Origin: Tubulanus polymorphus
Lineage: Eukaryota > Nemertea > Palaeonemertea > Tubulaniformes > Tubulanidae
Length of the DNA stretch: 64,000 bases
Direction of reading: 5' to 3'
Assembly (NCBI RefSeq): GCF_964204645.1
Contig: NC_134027.1
Coordinates: 8,792,485-8,856,484 of the forward strand
The notes under the pieces were generated by a model. It saw only the letters and a list, made by a program, of their open reading frames with translations, had not been told where the DNA came from and searched no databases. This document shows positions 22,741 through 34,679 of this stretch, one piece after another (the stretch's first letter is position 1; each line of letters starts with the position of its first letter). Position numbers and translations under genes: made by a program.

Positions 22741-23303
22741 ATGAGTCAGCCTCCGCCATCATACTATCCTGCAGAAGGTAACTAGACCATATTAAACTAA
22801 GGATTCTATTCAGTCCATGATTAAACGTAACAGTTGTTGTAATCATTACATTATTTACAATTAAAAGTATACTTTTTGTGGTTTGATCATATTAACGGTA
22901 ACGGTCATTTCCAGGCAAACCTCCAGAGGGACCACCACCCGGAGTCGTCTACCAACAGCAACCATGTGCAGTTATTGTGTCACCCCCACCGGCGCGAATG
23001 ACCGACCCACCGTCTGATTACCTAGCGTTGGCTATATTTGTTACTATCTGTTGCTGTTTGCCGTTAGGTATTGTGGCCATCATAAAGTCGATGGATACGA
23101 GAAATGCGATTGAGCGCGGGGACGCGCAGGCCGCTCACACCCACTCGCGCGATGCTCGAAAATGGTCCTTTATCGGACTGGGTTGCGGTATAGCGACTAT
23201 CATCATAACAATCATCATTCTAGTTGTTTACTTTGTCATCATTTACTCATATTTTCAAACCGGTGTGTCAGATTCTGAAAAAAACAGCTTCGATTTTAAT
23301 TAA
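22741..23303 (+). CDS. CD225/dispanin-family transmembrane protein, copy 2
   Basis: Exons 22741-22777 and 22915-23303, in phase, giving 141 residues. It is a tandem duplicate of the gene at 20871: the stretch from GPPPG through CAVIVSPPPA, DPPSDYL and DTRNAIERGDAQAAH is nearly identical at DNA level, while TM2 and the tail differ (VVYFVIIYSYFQTG, then an acidic end). The start MSQPPPSYYPAEG keeps the PPxY-like N-terminus. A splice acceptor at about 22709 (TTTTTCAG) suggests a 5' UTR intron. The poly(A) signal AATAAA is at 23450-23455. Confidence 0.92.
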
Positions 23304-23455
23304 TCTAAACCACATTTGAAATCGTCATCGGCCGTTAATCTGCCATTCTGTCGCCTGTGGTGAAATATTTGTCATTAGCATGCACTATGTATCAATAGTA
23401 GTTCTTAGATGTTTTTGATAGTTCAGATTAAATCCAGATAGTACGTACCAATAAA

Positions 23456-25002
23456 TATAGTCTAACGAAACTTGTTACCTGTTTTCAATTTCTTTCTGTG
23501 ACCTAACAGGTTCTACACAGCGTTTGGGTCGGATCAATTTTTGATATTCGCCCCCTTTCTCGTTATATCCTATCTGAAAATCGAAGATGAATTAAAAAAG
23601 ACTAATAACGGTGTACTATTCCTACGGAGTCCCGGAGGTGAAAAGATGAAAAATAAATGGTTTTTTTCGCGGGGACGAAATCATCTTTTCGTTTGAACGA
23701 AATGCTTTTTTATTGTACTCAATGAATAGGAGCCCGGAGGTGGTTCAAACATATCACCAGAGCCATTTGGCAGAAACCGACTGCATGACTACCTAATATC
23801 CAATCCCTCGAATCTATGTAACACCACGATGAAATATCTGGCCCACTCAAAAATCACCTGACTATAGCCCTTTACTACGGCTATTTTATTCTGGGGCGAG
23901 GGCGATGGCAATGTTTGGAGTGTATCGGCGTGTTTATTTGAGGGGTTGCGTAGGGGATTATTGTTTAGGAAGATCTTGTTTAGGGACAACTGCCTAGGGG
24001 TTACATGACTAAGTTGTAAACGACCCCACTGCGGGTCTGGGCCGTTCGGCGGGTGTGGCTAGGAACCCGGATTGTTTAGTTTAAAAAACAATATTTCAAC
24101 CACGTATCTACGTCACACCAAATGATTATTTTTCGGGAACACATTCGATCAAAAAGCTATCAAAAGCGAAAAAAAAACTATCTTTAGAATGTCAACTCCG
24201 CCGGGGCTCTGTTCATTCCAAATACACCTAGGAAAAAAAATGTGTCGAATAAAATTTGATTGATTTGCATTTAATTGTCGTCCACTTCCTTTCCGCCATA
24301 TTGGATATTTTGGTATGGACAAATGTGAAATTTTATAGTTTTAAATCCCTCAAATTGTACCGAATCAGTTGTCAATTTGTACATTCAATATAAAACTCGC
24401 GTACTCATAAACTCTCTCTGTGAATTTATTATATTCGTTTGCTGTGTTCACCGCACTAACGAAGCAAAACGGCCTCCGAACGCGCTATTAAGTATTCCTG
24501 ATTCCTATCTGGTCTCTTAGCCCTAAACACGCCTAAATCCCTAAGAATAATACAAGAATCGAAAAATTACATTGGAATTAATCAGGGTGATGTGACTGTC
24601 TAAATTATAAGCCTAGTTGTAATAGTGAATTTTGGGCAGATGACTTGAATCTGGCCTGAAGTGCTTCGTGCGAGGGAGGTCAGCACTGGACTGGATTCTG
24701 TGGTGGTCCATTCATTATTCTATTCTTTATTCAATCATTGTCGAGTCTCTGCTAAAAATAAGGCCATAACGTCTTGATCTCTTCTTGAATTCACCTCTGC
24801 TCTAATTTTATTTGATTGGCATCTCGTGCGCTAGTACTGTACTAGCTAGGAATCCTCTAATTTTGTGGCAATGTATGAACATGCCGCTGGTAGATGGCGC
24901 TTCACTGTGTTTAATTAGTCAATTTTTTTCTTTTTTGTAGGTTGATAGAAGTCAATTTCCATTTAAAGGTGAGTTTTGATATCTATATTAACATAATTTT
25001 AG
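23456..25002. other. gene-free stretch
   Basis: No coding exon was recognised. It contains one partial CTCF-like motif at about 24887-24900 (GGTAGATGGCGC) and nothing else that I can support. Confidence 0.4.
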
Positions 25003-25270
25003 TAAAGCTATGTTTACACTTGCTATATCTTCTACCCGGGTTACGCGTCTACACTGGTACACTCGAATCGAAGTTCAACGCAGAGAATTATCCACAAAAC
25101 CCCAGATTTTAAAAGGTTTACCCGACATGAAACCCGCGTTCGCATCAGACTTATGCTAGTGTAGACGGTAATCTCTTGTTCAATGCAGCGTTCGGGTGCA
25201 ATAATTGGCCTTGAAGTTGAACTACGGATCATGGATTTATATTACCGAAGCAGAGTTTAAACATAGACTC
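25003..25270. mobile_element. MITE with CTATGTTTA ends
   Basis: The ends AAGCTATGTTTACACTTGCT and GCAGAGTTTAAACATAGACT are imperfect inverted copies about 270 bp apart. The interior (TACCCGGGTTACGCGTCTAC; GTGTAGACGGTAA) also shows inverted similarity. There is no open frame. Confidence 0.55.
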
Positions 25271-25324
25271 GTTGTGAACATTAGTTTCGGTCTAACCCAG
25301 GTTCAATGAGCTAGTGAGGCGTAG

Positions 25325-25803
25325 CTTAAAGCCTAGCCTACCTCGACACTGCGATTGGAGACAACTAGTTGCTGGGCAGTTTTCGGCGCATGAGAGCAAC
25401 TGGCTGGATACAATGAGTTGCTTGAACTTGTCGAGGTGAGCTAGCTTACGACTGGTTAGCGTCCATCTATCTCCAGTTCCAGACAGTTGCCCATGTTCTA
25501 CTTTTGAGCAATTAGTTGTACTCAGTTACTGTCATTTATGTCGATGTGGGCATTCCATAATCAAAAACATATGGTTGCAACTGACTAAAACAAAGCAATT
25601 TGTCACGTGATTCGAGATGCCTTTCAGATACCTTCGAGTATTAGATAACACATCTCAGTTGCTGTCGATGTGTGCGCTATGGACCTAGCGACCGGCATGA
25701 GCCACGCAGAAGCTGGTTTTCATTAGATTTTCGATGTGAGCCGGTACTCGCTCACTAGCAACTAGTTGTCTCCACTCGCTTTGTCGATGTATGCTTAACT
25801 TAA
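25325..25803. mobile_element. inverted-repeat element with internal TCGATGTG repeats
   Basis: The ends pair over about 45 bases: GCGATTGGAGACAACTAGTT at 25351-25370 is matched, inverted, by CTAGTTGTCTCCACTCGC at 25761-25778, with TCGAC outside both. Inside, the motif TGTCGATGTGNGC recurs at about 25430, 25538, 25662, 25731 and 25785, giving a degenerate internal tandem structure. There is no transposase. Confidence 0.65.
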
Positions 25804-26853
25804 AAGGCACTGACTACTTACTGCCTTAAACTGGTGTTTACAGGTATAAAGATTTAATCTCCCCCTCCGTGATTAAAGAAATGTATTGAATTCTAGGCCA
25901 CCGTGTCTGTCTAGGAATTTCATCCGAGAGTTTAGTGCAGTGGTTTATTTTATAGCCTAAGTATAGTGTAGTAAACTTACGCGGACAACTCAATATAGGC
26001 CTAGTAAAGTGTTGGTGTTTCACTCAATGATCTTTAATTTTTGCTCAGCGCTTGTGTAGGTCTGTCTACCTGCTGCAAAGTTCTTGTTGACAGCACTTTT
26101 AACATTGCTCAAGTTGCTCAAGTTAAAGGCATCGTGCACAGATAATCTTACCAAAGCTATTGCATTGTCCAACTTTTTGAATGGTGACATGAAGGCCGCA
26201 ATCCCTAATTTTTTGAAGAGTAGATATTTTCGAGGGACAGTGGCAGCTTCCTCGATGTGTCATCCAGTTGAGAAATTGTGACGATCTTATTTCTAGGGAT
26301 TAGATTTATTTCATTTATTTACAATAATTTCAACAATCATCAAAGATCAACAATGGAATATTTTATAATTAAAGAAAGCATGAAAGCTTTCCGTTTTTAG
26401 ATCGATGAAAAGTGAAAAGGAAAACATTGAAAAACGACACTATGTGCTCTAAACTATGAAGGGTAGAAAAGTCGGGGTTTTTCTGGTAGATTCAGGTCAG
26501 TCCTTGTTGGACTGTAACAATTTGTCCGACTTCAATACTATCCGCTACCATTTCGTGGCTGGTGCTGTCAAACTCGTTTAGTCATCACCGGATTAGCGGT
26601 CACATTGCTTAGACACAAATTGAAATAACAATGACAAATTTGATTTAAAGATACAGTGGTCTGGGTCTTTGTATCCCGACATGTATTTCCAATCTATGTA
26701 AGTCGTCAACATTAGATGGTCCCGACCATATGATATATGTGTACGTGTGTTACTGATGTCGAAAAAATATTTCGACAAATGTAGCGTAACGAATTAAAAA
26801 GTTATATCCCATTTCGTTTGATCCAACTTGAAGCCGGTCTACATTACTTTCTT

Positions 26854-29800
26854 TCACTCATCGGGTTCGTGTTCTTGCGAGCATTTCAGAGCGGTCGACG
26901 TGCAATTGGTATTACTTTGCGCCGACTCGTCTTCCGCGGGAAGCAGTTGATCGCCTTGAATTTTGTCGTAATCCACGTCGACATCGTTCTGCGGCGTTTT
27001 CTTTTTCCGACAGTTGGCGGCGGCAGCCACGGCGCCATTTCTATCGCAGCACAGCGTTTCGTAGAAGGCGTCGTTGAATTGACTGTTCATCAGGCCGTAG
27101 ACGAACGGGTTCACCGCGCAGCTCAAGTACACGGTTATCTGGCAGAACATGTGGTACTTCTTCGACAACGCGTCGTTGTTCCAATCGACGATCGTCGTGA
27201 TCGTGCACGGGAAATACGACACAATGAAAACGGCGAATATCGCCGCCGTCATTTTCGTCAGGTGCTGTTCCTGTTTGGTGGCGAGCAACGAATGCGACTG
27301 GGCGTTCGAGACGATGTTTCGAATTTTCGAATGGCTCCGTCGCATTTTCCGGTAGATGTAACAGTAGCAGTACACGATGAGCAGGCATGGCGCGCCGGCG
27401 CGTACGAGGTACAGCGTCAATTTGTACGACTGGCTTTCGTGGTTCATGCGCAGGTTGCATGTCGCCATGATCGGCACGAACGCGAATGCGCCCCAGATTT
27501 CGAACAGCGGCAGGATGAGGATGGTCGCCGGTAGACTCCACGTCGTCACGATCATCCATTTGACGCCATTCGCCGTGAACAGTCGTCGGTACGTCGCCGG
27601 GTTCGTTACCAACATGTAGCGATTCCATGCTATGAACGAAATGCTCATCAGTGTCGTGCCTGAAAAGATAGTTTGGACGATGTTAAATCGGTGAAGTTAC
27701 GAATGAATTTACAGTAACATGCCCACTAATTCGCTATACCCTTGCAATTGCTAATGCTCGGACACTCTTTAGATGAGTTTACTGGAAACTAAGAGATTTA
27801 AGCTCAATTAGTGATACAGTAGGCCTATCGGTAAAACCTCTATACAGTAAACACTCGGTTCCAGGAAAAGCATTCGCTATGAAAGGGAAGGACTATGAAC
27901 TAGATATTTTTGCTGTTTGTGAGAAAAAATGTTCTCTATTGAGAGAGGTATTCGCTATGCTATTCGTTTTCTGTATTCGACTTATGGGGTTTCATTCAGA
28001 GATGCTCAGAGTACTGAGTACAGATCTTTTTCACTAAAAGTTGATCTTCTACCGCACCGCTGCATTTTGTGGCCATGAAATCATAGTTAATCCCGTTCCA
28101 ACTGTTCTGAAAATAGTCACTTGAGTCCCGACAAATGGAGAGACACTGATTTCTGACACCACATAGATATAAATGTTATCGACCGATTCGAATGACTATT
28201 CTATTATTTGCCATCTAATTAATTTAATGCGTCTGCATTGATCGCGTTGATCGCGGCGTAGGAGTCGTAAATACGATGGGATCTTTGAAATCCTGTTTGT
28301 AAATTATTACGTCGGTTTGCGTTTGATTCACTCGAATTGAACTAGCAGTTCCATCAACGTGTCACTCGAGAGTAGTAACTGCCTGTGTTGACTTAAAATA
28401 ATAGAAGCGAGCAAGCAATATATGAATATATAATCAATAAATTGTTTTGGTGGCTCTGGGGTTGTAAAAGAATTACGTTTTACGCGATATTTCATCTCCG
28501 AGACATTTTTACGAGCTGCTTGCACTGTGGTATGTGTGTATTAGTATCAACATAAATTTTTGTTTACTCCAGTGCATGAGTATTTTCTCCTCAACGGAGG
28601 TGTGCAATACGTTTTGGACCGTAGCTCGAGTGTTCGACTCCAAATCCACTCTTCAATATTTATATGATAGATAGCAATGACTGATCTGCCGGGGATCTGC
28701 TGTGTGCAAGTAGAATCTTAAAACGGGCATTTTAAAAATGTCGTTGCGTGCATCCGGCTTACGGGATTTCACGCAATGTTTATATTAAAAGATACTTCGC
28801 CTCCGCGTACCGGGTAGCATGCTCGTGACGAATGCGACGAATTTGCAAATCCATCCGTCGAATTGCCATTGATTCGCTATAAACGTGTACATCGTGAACG
28901 GCAATAGGCTGACAGTCAGCAGGTCGCAGACGGCGAGATTAAGCAGGAACAAATTCGACGGCGTTCTCAACGTCTTGCACTTATGGAAAGCCGTTATCAC
29001 GATCGCATTGCCTAAAACAAGAGAGAGAGAGACATTAACATTAACGAAAATGACCGTAATCAACATTCTTATAACAAGGTTCTGCGTGTCTTTCTGAGTA
29101 ACGTTTTCGATAGTAGCTTCTCTTTATTTGGCGGGCACAGTCAACCCCCGATATACCGCCACCCCCGCCTACCGTCGGGTTTCTATATGTACATCTCTAT
29201 ACAGATATATAGTAAAATACCCCGATATACCACCGTACTCTCTATACTGCCAAAATCATCCTGCACCGATGTGGGCGGTATATCGGGGATTGACTATATG
29301 GACAATTAATTCCCTATTTCAAGATGAAAAAAATCGAAAACATCGAATGATCCTAAATGTCCCTAGTCAGGATATTTTCGGCGTGGGTGGTTATGGTGTG
29401 GATTATTAAGGTTATCCTCGTATTCCTTCATGTAATTCTTGTACGCCTTCCTGCAGAAGTTCATACTGTTGCTCGATTTGATTTCCACATCTAGAAGGCA
29501 TCAGTCATTTGTTGACAGTATTTATCTCGCTTATTTCCCCAATGTGGAATTGGTATGCGCAGAATATTCTGCGGGGATAAAGTCGCCAGACTTCGCTTTC
29601 TTGACACAGTGATATTGCGAAAGGTTTTCTCCGGGGATTGTTTTGTCGTCGTTCGACCGCAGACTGATTTCGTCTATTGCGCGATGAAAAATCACGAAAG
29701 TCGTTTTGTATGTGACTCTTAGTTTGCATATGATAACATGCATATGATAGGCCTGCATCAATTTAGAGCGCCTCTGAATGATGGTTGATAATTATCAATA

Positions 29801-30394
29801 CATCTTCAACTGTAGCCATTTACCGTGTATGGAAAAGTCGAGGAAATTTGTTGAGATTGCATGATCACGCGTAAAATCAAACAGTTTTTACATCTAGACT
29901 TTGTCTTACGCATTTGAATGCTTTAATTGGTTAGATTCTTAGCAGATTGAGTCCGGGAGAACAACTTGCATGTCGGGAAATGATCAGGGAAAAAGCAAGT
30001 CGAATATAAGTGGCCGCCCTGTTCTAATCTTCTCTGATCAACAGGTACTAGTACAATTTGTATGACGATAATTATGACAGGCGATTATTATACATTATTT
30101 TGTGATTGATCGGAAGGACGGATTATTCGACTGATATGTCGCTCGCTTACCTGGCAGCGCTATCAAAATAATTACGGCCATAATTCCGACCGCCGGATAA
30201 ATCGTGTTCCAATCTCGGTTGTCGCGGTTAATTTCCATCTCTCGGACGTCATCGGCATCATCGGTAAAATTCGCCAATGCTCTCAATGCCGACGTCGTAA
30301 ATTCCGTCCATCCGTCGTTTTGTCCTCGTTGGTTCGAATTTAACATCGTCGCCACCTCGTCGTCGTTAGATACGTTCTCCCGTTTCAAATACAT
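26854..30394 (-). CDS. rhodopsin-family GPCR, Tre1/moody/GPR84-like, three exons
   Basis: Exons 30394-30151, 29011-28811 and 27659-26854; phases agree and the product is 416 residues. The N-terminus is acidic with N-glycosylation sites (NVS, NFT). TM1 spans the first junction (IMAVIILIALPG|NAIVITA). TM2 holds LFLLNLAVCDLL. The pre-TM3 cysteine is in GWICKF, and TM3 spans the second junction, ending FIAWNRYMLV (NRY in place of DRY). TM6 has FAVFIVSYFPC and TM7 has NPFVYGLMN. The long tail carries CC and Asp/Lys-rich runs. The NRYxLI/V motif with WSLP and LFEIWGAF resembles the Tre1/moody/GPR84/melatonin group, whose invertebrate members guide cell migration and barrier formation. The exact ligand is unknown. 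The region is CpG-rich compared with its surroundings. Confidence 0.9.
29139..29295. mobile_element. MITE with GTCAAYCCCCGATATACCGCC ends
   Basis: AGTCAACCCCCGATATACCG at the left end is matched, inverted, by GGCGGTATATCGGGGATTGA at the right end. An inner CCCCGATATACCACC repeats the theme. It lies in intron 1 of the three-exon GPCR. Confidence 0.8.
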
Positions 30395-31569
30395 AAAAAA
30401 TTCGCCGCGAAATTAGCAGCGATTTATAGAGATCGATTATTTTCCCACCCGTCGAGCGGGTTGATCGCGTCGCGAAAAGTAGGATCCCGACGACGTTGCC
30501 ACCGAAATAATTCCATAACTTTGTTAATGAACTGTTTTAAACAAATCGTACCTTTACATCGCGTAGAGCGGGTTGTTAACACCGATATTTTTAGTCCGTA
30601 TGAGATTTTTTTTGTAACATTTACTGCGATATCATTTCTCCTAAAAAAGTGGAGTTTCACCGATGACAACGACTACATCGTTATGAGAGATGTTCGGTAT
30701 TCGCCGGTGAACGGTTGTTTCCTGTTGCAAAGCAACCACTTGTGCGTACTGTATTGTGAAGAGTGGTTCGGCGTAAAGCTCCTCGTTTCGTATCCGTTTT
30801 CATTGGTTCGCGTCTCTCCTGCGTCATTGTAGAGACTCCGGAGATAGTTAGGTGTGAACGCGGTTTTGTTTGCCGACTACAATCGCGAGATTTACTGCCA
30901 AAATGGAACACGCGATCGTAAAGTTCACTGCAGACAGCTTTTCATTACAGTTACCCTCCTGTGATCATGAGTGATCATGTATAGACGATACTTCTGAAAT
31001 TGTTAGGTCATTGGGAGCCACTCAATTTAGTTGATGATACCACCACTTGAACCTTAGACCAATTATCAAGAAGTGACTTGGAAGGATTCTGTTGTTCACG
31101 ATTTCAGCAGGATTTCATCCATTTTTACGGCGCAAATCTGTTAGAGGTTTCACTTCGCGTCGGTGCCTACAGACTTGAAGATCGTTACTGTTCAATGATT
31201 GCAAGTTTCAAAGGCTTCGATATGTTACTAGACTATCTCTGAACGCTATGATTACCCGCGGTATGATGTTGATGTCGCTTTCGCGTTTTTGCGAGTCATC
31301 GTGTGACTTTGCCCCCGGTAGTTTTGAAGTTAATTCGTCACGTAGTCGCCTCCGCCGCAGCTGATTGGCTTCTGTTTCCGTGAATAAAACGGTATTTCTC
31401 CGAATTGAAAAGCCCCCCAGGTGAATGGCGACATATATGTCTCTACGGGACTGTTCTTAAAATTTTGGTGCGTGCTTGTGTATTTCTGTAAATGCCAAGG
31501 AGAAATAGTCATGACCTGACTGGTGTGTGCTTTTCCTCAGGTTGGCAATCATATTTTTTCTTAACAAAA
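30395..31569. other. gene-free stretch upstream of the three-exon GPCR
   Basis: The first 100 bases are CpG-rich, consistent with a promoter for the GPCR. No exon, RNA gene or repeat was recognised in the rest. Confidence 0.35.
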
Positions 31570-31966
31570 GCCTTTTTTGATTGCTTGGAGTACGGGTTTT
31601 TCAAGGAGAAAAATTAAAGGACAAGGGGAAGAAATTGAGGATTAAAAACAGATCACAGGCTTTGGAAGAGAAAAAATAGAAATAAACATTTTTCTATTAT
31701 TCAAATATTTTCCTCTTACATACCTTAGCATGATTGGACTGCCGTAAAAAGAAATTTTAGATAGTGAAAATTGTGTTGCATTGAATTGAAATAAAGGGAG
31801 ATACAAAGAAAACTAACATTAAGCAAATCTTGTGTTTTTTTTCTTTTTTGTTTTAAAAAAAATTATGATTAAACACAACAGAGTATTGAAAAAACTTTTT
31901 TGTAGTAATGATTTTTTTGCAGAATCGCTGGCTGCATATCCGTACTCCAGGTGATTAAAAAAAGGC
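31570..31966. mobile_element. AT-rich inverted-repeat element
   Basis: The ends GCCTTTTTTGATTGCTTGGA with GTACGG and, inverted, GCCTTTTTTTAATCACCTGGA with GTACGG match over about 28 bases. The interior is about 75% A+T with no frame. Confidence 0.65.
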
Positions 31967-32604
31967 CTAATGAATTGTGCGCACTAGAGCTTGTAAAGTG
32001 AAGAGACATGAAAGCTTATTACATCTTCACTCTAATTAATTGTTTGAGCTGGTTGAAAAGTCGGACTTCATCCATATGTCTCCTTGGCATCAAAATGGAG
32101 CCGGTGTTTCAGTTTTTTGACAAATGAGACATTTTATCAAAATGCCCAAACAACCCAAATTCGACTTAAATTTTCTTGTTAATGTGTTTAAAAGGAATTC
32201 TGTTGGCGAAATTGGAGAAGGTTTAGCCGCGCTAGTTGATGTTTTAACCGGAATTATTGCGTTCTTCGTCTTCGAAGGCTTTTCAGAGCCTGACGAATCA
32301 AGCAAATGATGTTGATTTGTATTTGATTTCCCGATGTAGCGAGGAATTCTAATTGCTTTGATTTCTTCGTGTGCAGCTTGTAAATTTTGCATTTTCGGAA
32401 TAGTTTCTCATACTCGAGTAGAATTCAACAGCTGACAGTAGAAATCTCGTGTGTCTAGACGTTCAAGCGTTCCGATAATCTGAGCGTTATTTGCGCCTAC
32501 AATGCTTGGCATTGATGATGATACGAACTGTTCGATGAATTAATAAGATGCAGTTGTTTGAATTCTCATATTGTCTTAGTTCATAGCTCTGCGCCTATAG
32601 TCGA

Positions 32605-32840
32605 ATTAGCTGCGGTCCCACAGGCACAGCAATGATTTGGCCCGGGCCAAATTCGCACATATCTAGTTACAGTCGATTTGGCCCGTGCCTTATTAGAAAG
32701 CGCGTAAATCACTGACTCGATACTAAACAATGTTTAAATAAAGCGTAGTGAGTCACTTCCGGAACCAGTTGCAATTCACGCCCAAAGATTTGACCCGTGC
32801 TAAAATTTGGGCGGGCCAAATATCCTGATGCAATCGCGGC
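32605..32840. mobile_element. MITE with TTTGGCCCGGGCCAAA motifs
   Basis: The left part GATTTGGCCCGGGCCAAATT is itself palindromic. The right part TTTGGGCGGGCCAAATATC, followed by TGATGCAATCGCGGCTC, is an imperfect inverted copy of GCTGCGGTCCCACAGGCACA plus that motif. A third copy, GATTTGGCCCGTGCC, is internal. Confidence 0.5.
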
Positions 32841-33919
32841 TCTTGATTCATTCTTGGTTCTTCGTTAGAGGTGATAGCTTGACCGGGAAGGTCTAGAAGT
32901 ATTCGAGTTATAAATAGTTGACACGAGTGTCCGGGTGTTCAGCGAGATGCTGACAAACGAAGCAAGAAGTAACATACACCCAATCAGAACGCAATCCCGA
33001 GACATCCAATTATACACATGATAAATGATATACTGTATACGAATATGCTTTTTTTGTCGTAAGTTCATTATACATGAATATAATCTGCTTTTATCTAATT
33101 GCGATATATGCATGACGAGAATGAGAAGGATTCATAAAATGACGAAGATGAATGAAAGTACTTGTATAAAGATAAAACGTCAGTTGTGACAGAGAAGCCG
33201 GCGCTGTTGACGATGAAAACCCGGTATTCGATGCCGATACTTGTATTGTAAGCTGATCGACGGAAAGCTCCGTATCTCGGTCTCGTCGACGTTTTCGCAT
33301 AATCTCGGAAAGTTGTCGGTCTTCGCGCCGATTCTATCGTCGATGCCAGACACGGCGGTACTTCCCGATTAAACAACACGCGATCCCGCCGGCTTAAATC
33401 CTCGTACATCAAATCGCGACTCGCCGTTAGGCTTTCGGGCTTTTTTTCTCGATCATGTACGTACGCCCCTTGTTTTGGTAATTTTTGTAGACGTTACGTG
33501 CAACACCATCCACCTACGACGACGCTAGATGATGATGACATTTTTAGTGAATAGGTGTTCCATTAGTTAAATGGTCTATACACGCAGATGTAGTCTATGT
33601 TTATGTGATTTCCGAGAAACATGGCTTGTCCATAATTGCTCCTTGTCCATTTTTGTGGTGTGTTATTGGTTGGATGATTTTTTTATAGTGTGAAAGTTGA
33701 GAGCGAATTCAGTCGTGTACGTTTGGCACCATGATGAGATCCTCGGCCGATTGATGTTAGTGAAACAGAGGATCGAATTGATTGATTAATTACTTCATTA
33801 TTATCATCTCGTTTGAAATGCATTGTGCATTATATAGCTATATTCTATCAAAACTTAATATCGATGTTGTTGTCTTTTCAATCCTGATCTAACACTTACT
33901 CGGCACTGGTCTTTTGAAC

Positions 33920-34127
33920 TTAATTATCGAGTTTGTCCTGTTTCGGTAGAAATGCTTCTTTCATTTCGTCGGTTATTCCGAATTCGGATAAAATTGATAT
34001 TCGGCCTCTCGGAAGGCACTTGTAGCATGAATCTCCGATGGGACGACATATAGAGAATAGTAATGCATTCGATCTATCATCTAGTGCATGTGTATTTGCC
34101 ATGCCCGGAGTGACCTTCAGATTTCTG
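33920..34127 (-). CDS. unrecognised candidate terminal exon
   Basis: A good acceptor (CATGTTTCAG) at about 34128 is followed by an open frame of 68 residues to TAA: TRRNLKVTPGMANTHALDDR, later CRPIGDSCYKCLP and DEMKEAFLPKQDKLDN. It looks protein-like, but no family is recognised and no upstream exon could be joined in phase. Low confidence. Confidence 0.2.
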
Positions 34128-34597
34128 CGCGTCTGAAACATGTTCGGATAGAGCTAACGTAACGATAGCTCGACCTCGCTCAGATCCAGTTAAACGATTC
34201 GATGATTAATATGAATTCCCTTCTCAAATTTAACGTCAAACATTTCGTAATTGGCCTATGAATTAGATTGGTTTCTAGATCCGAGCCATCGGTTAAATTG
34301 GTCGCTGATCGAATCAATTTCCTCACTTGCCATTCGAGGAATGTTGTATTCTTGAATGTCATTATACAGTGAACCTCGGCTAACTCGGCTAACTCGGACA
34401 AGCTGGGACATGAAATAAATTGTTTTGAGGTTCAAACGAAGTCTGAGCTAAGGATGGAAAATATGTCAGGTCAGCAAAATGATAACATTTTCAACCGAGT
34501 TAGTCTGAGTCTGAGTCTGAGTTATAGATGTTTACCGTACATCTTCATTTTATTGCTCACACAGTGTTGCATGCCATTGACGTACCACACGACGTTT

Positions 34598-34632
34598 CTT
34601 TTAAATCGACTGATAAATTTCTCTCTTCGTTT
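34598..34632 (+). promoter_or_regulatory. candidate TCT/5'TOP initiator of RPL29
   Basis: Ribosomal protein genes start at a C within a pyrimidine tract. Two fits precede the ATG at 34680: TTTCTTTT with C at 34598, and CTCTCTTCGTTTTCTC from 34621. Either gives a 5' UTR of 60-82 bases without an upstream ATG. Inferred from motif only. Confidence 0.4.
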
Positions 34633-34679
34633 TCTCATTGTAGATACTGCTGTTATAGGCTCATCGTCGATAACTAAAA

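Noticed and set aside
26818-27648. Long plus-strand and second minus-strand frames over the GPCR last exon
   Set aside because: Shadows of the real GPCR frame caused by its high GC content; the GPCR frame has all seven-TM motifs.
32090-32392. 100-codon Ser/Pro-rich minus-strand frame
   Set aside because: Low-complexity composition, no splice context and no recognisable domain; not enough to call a gene.
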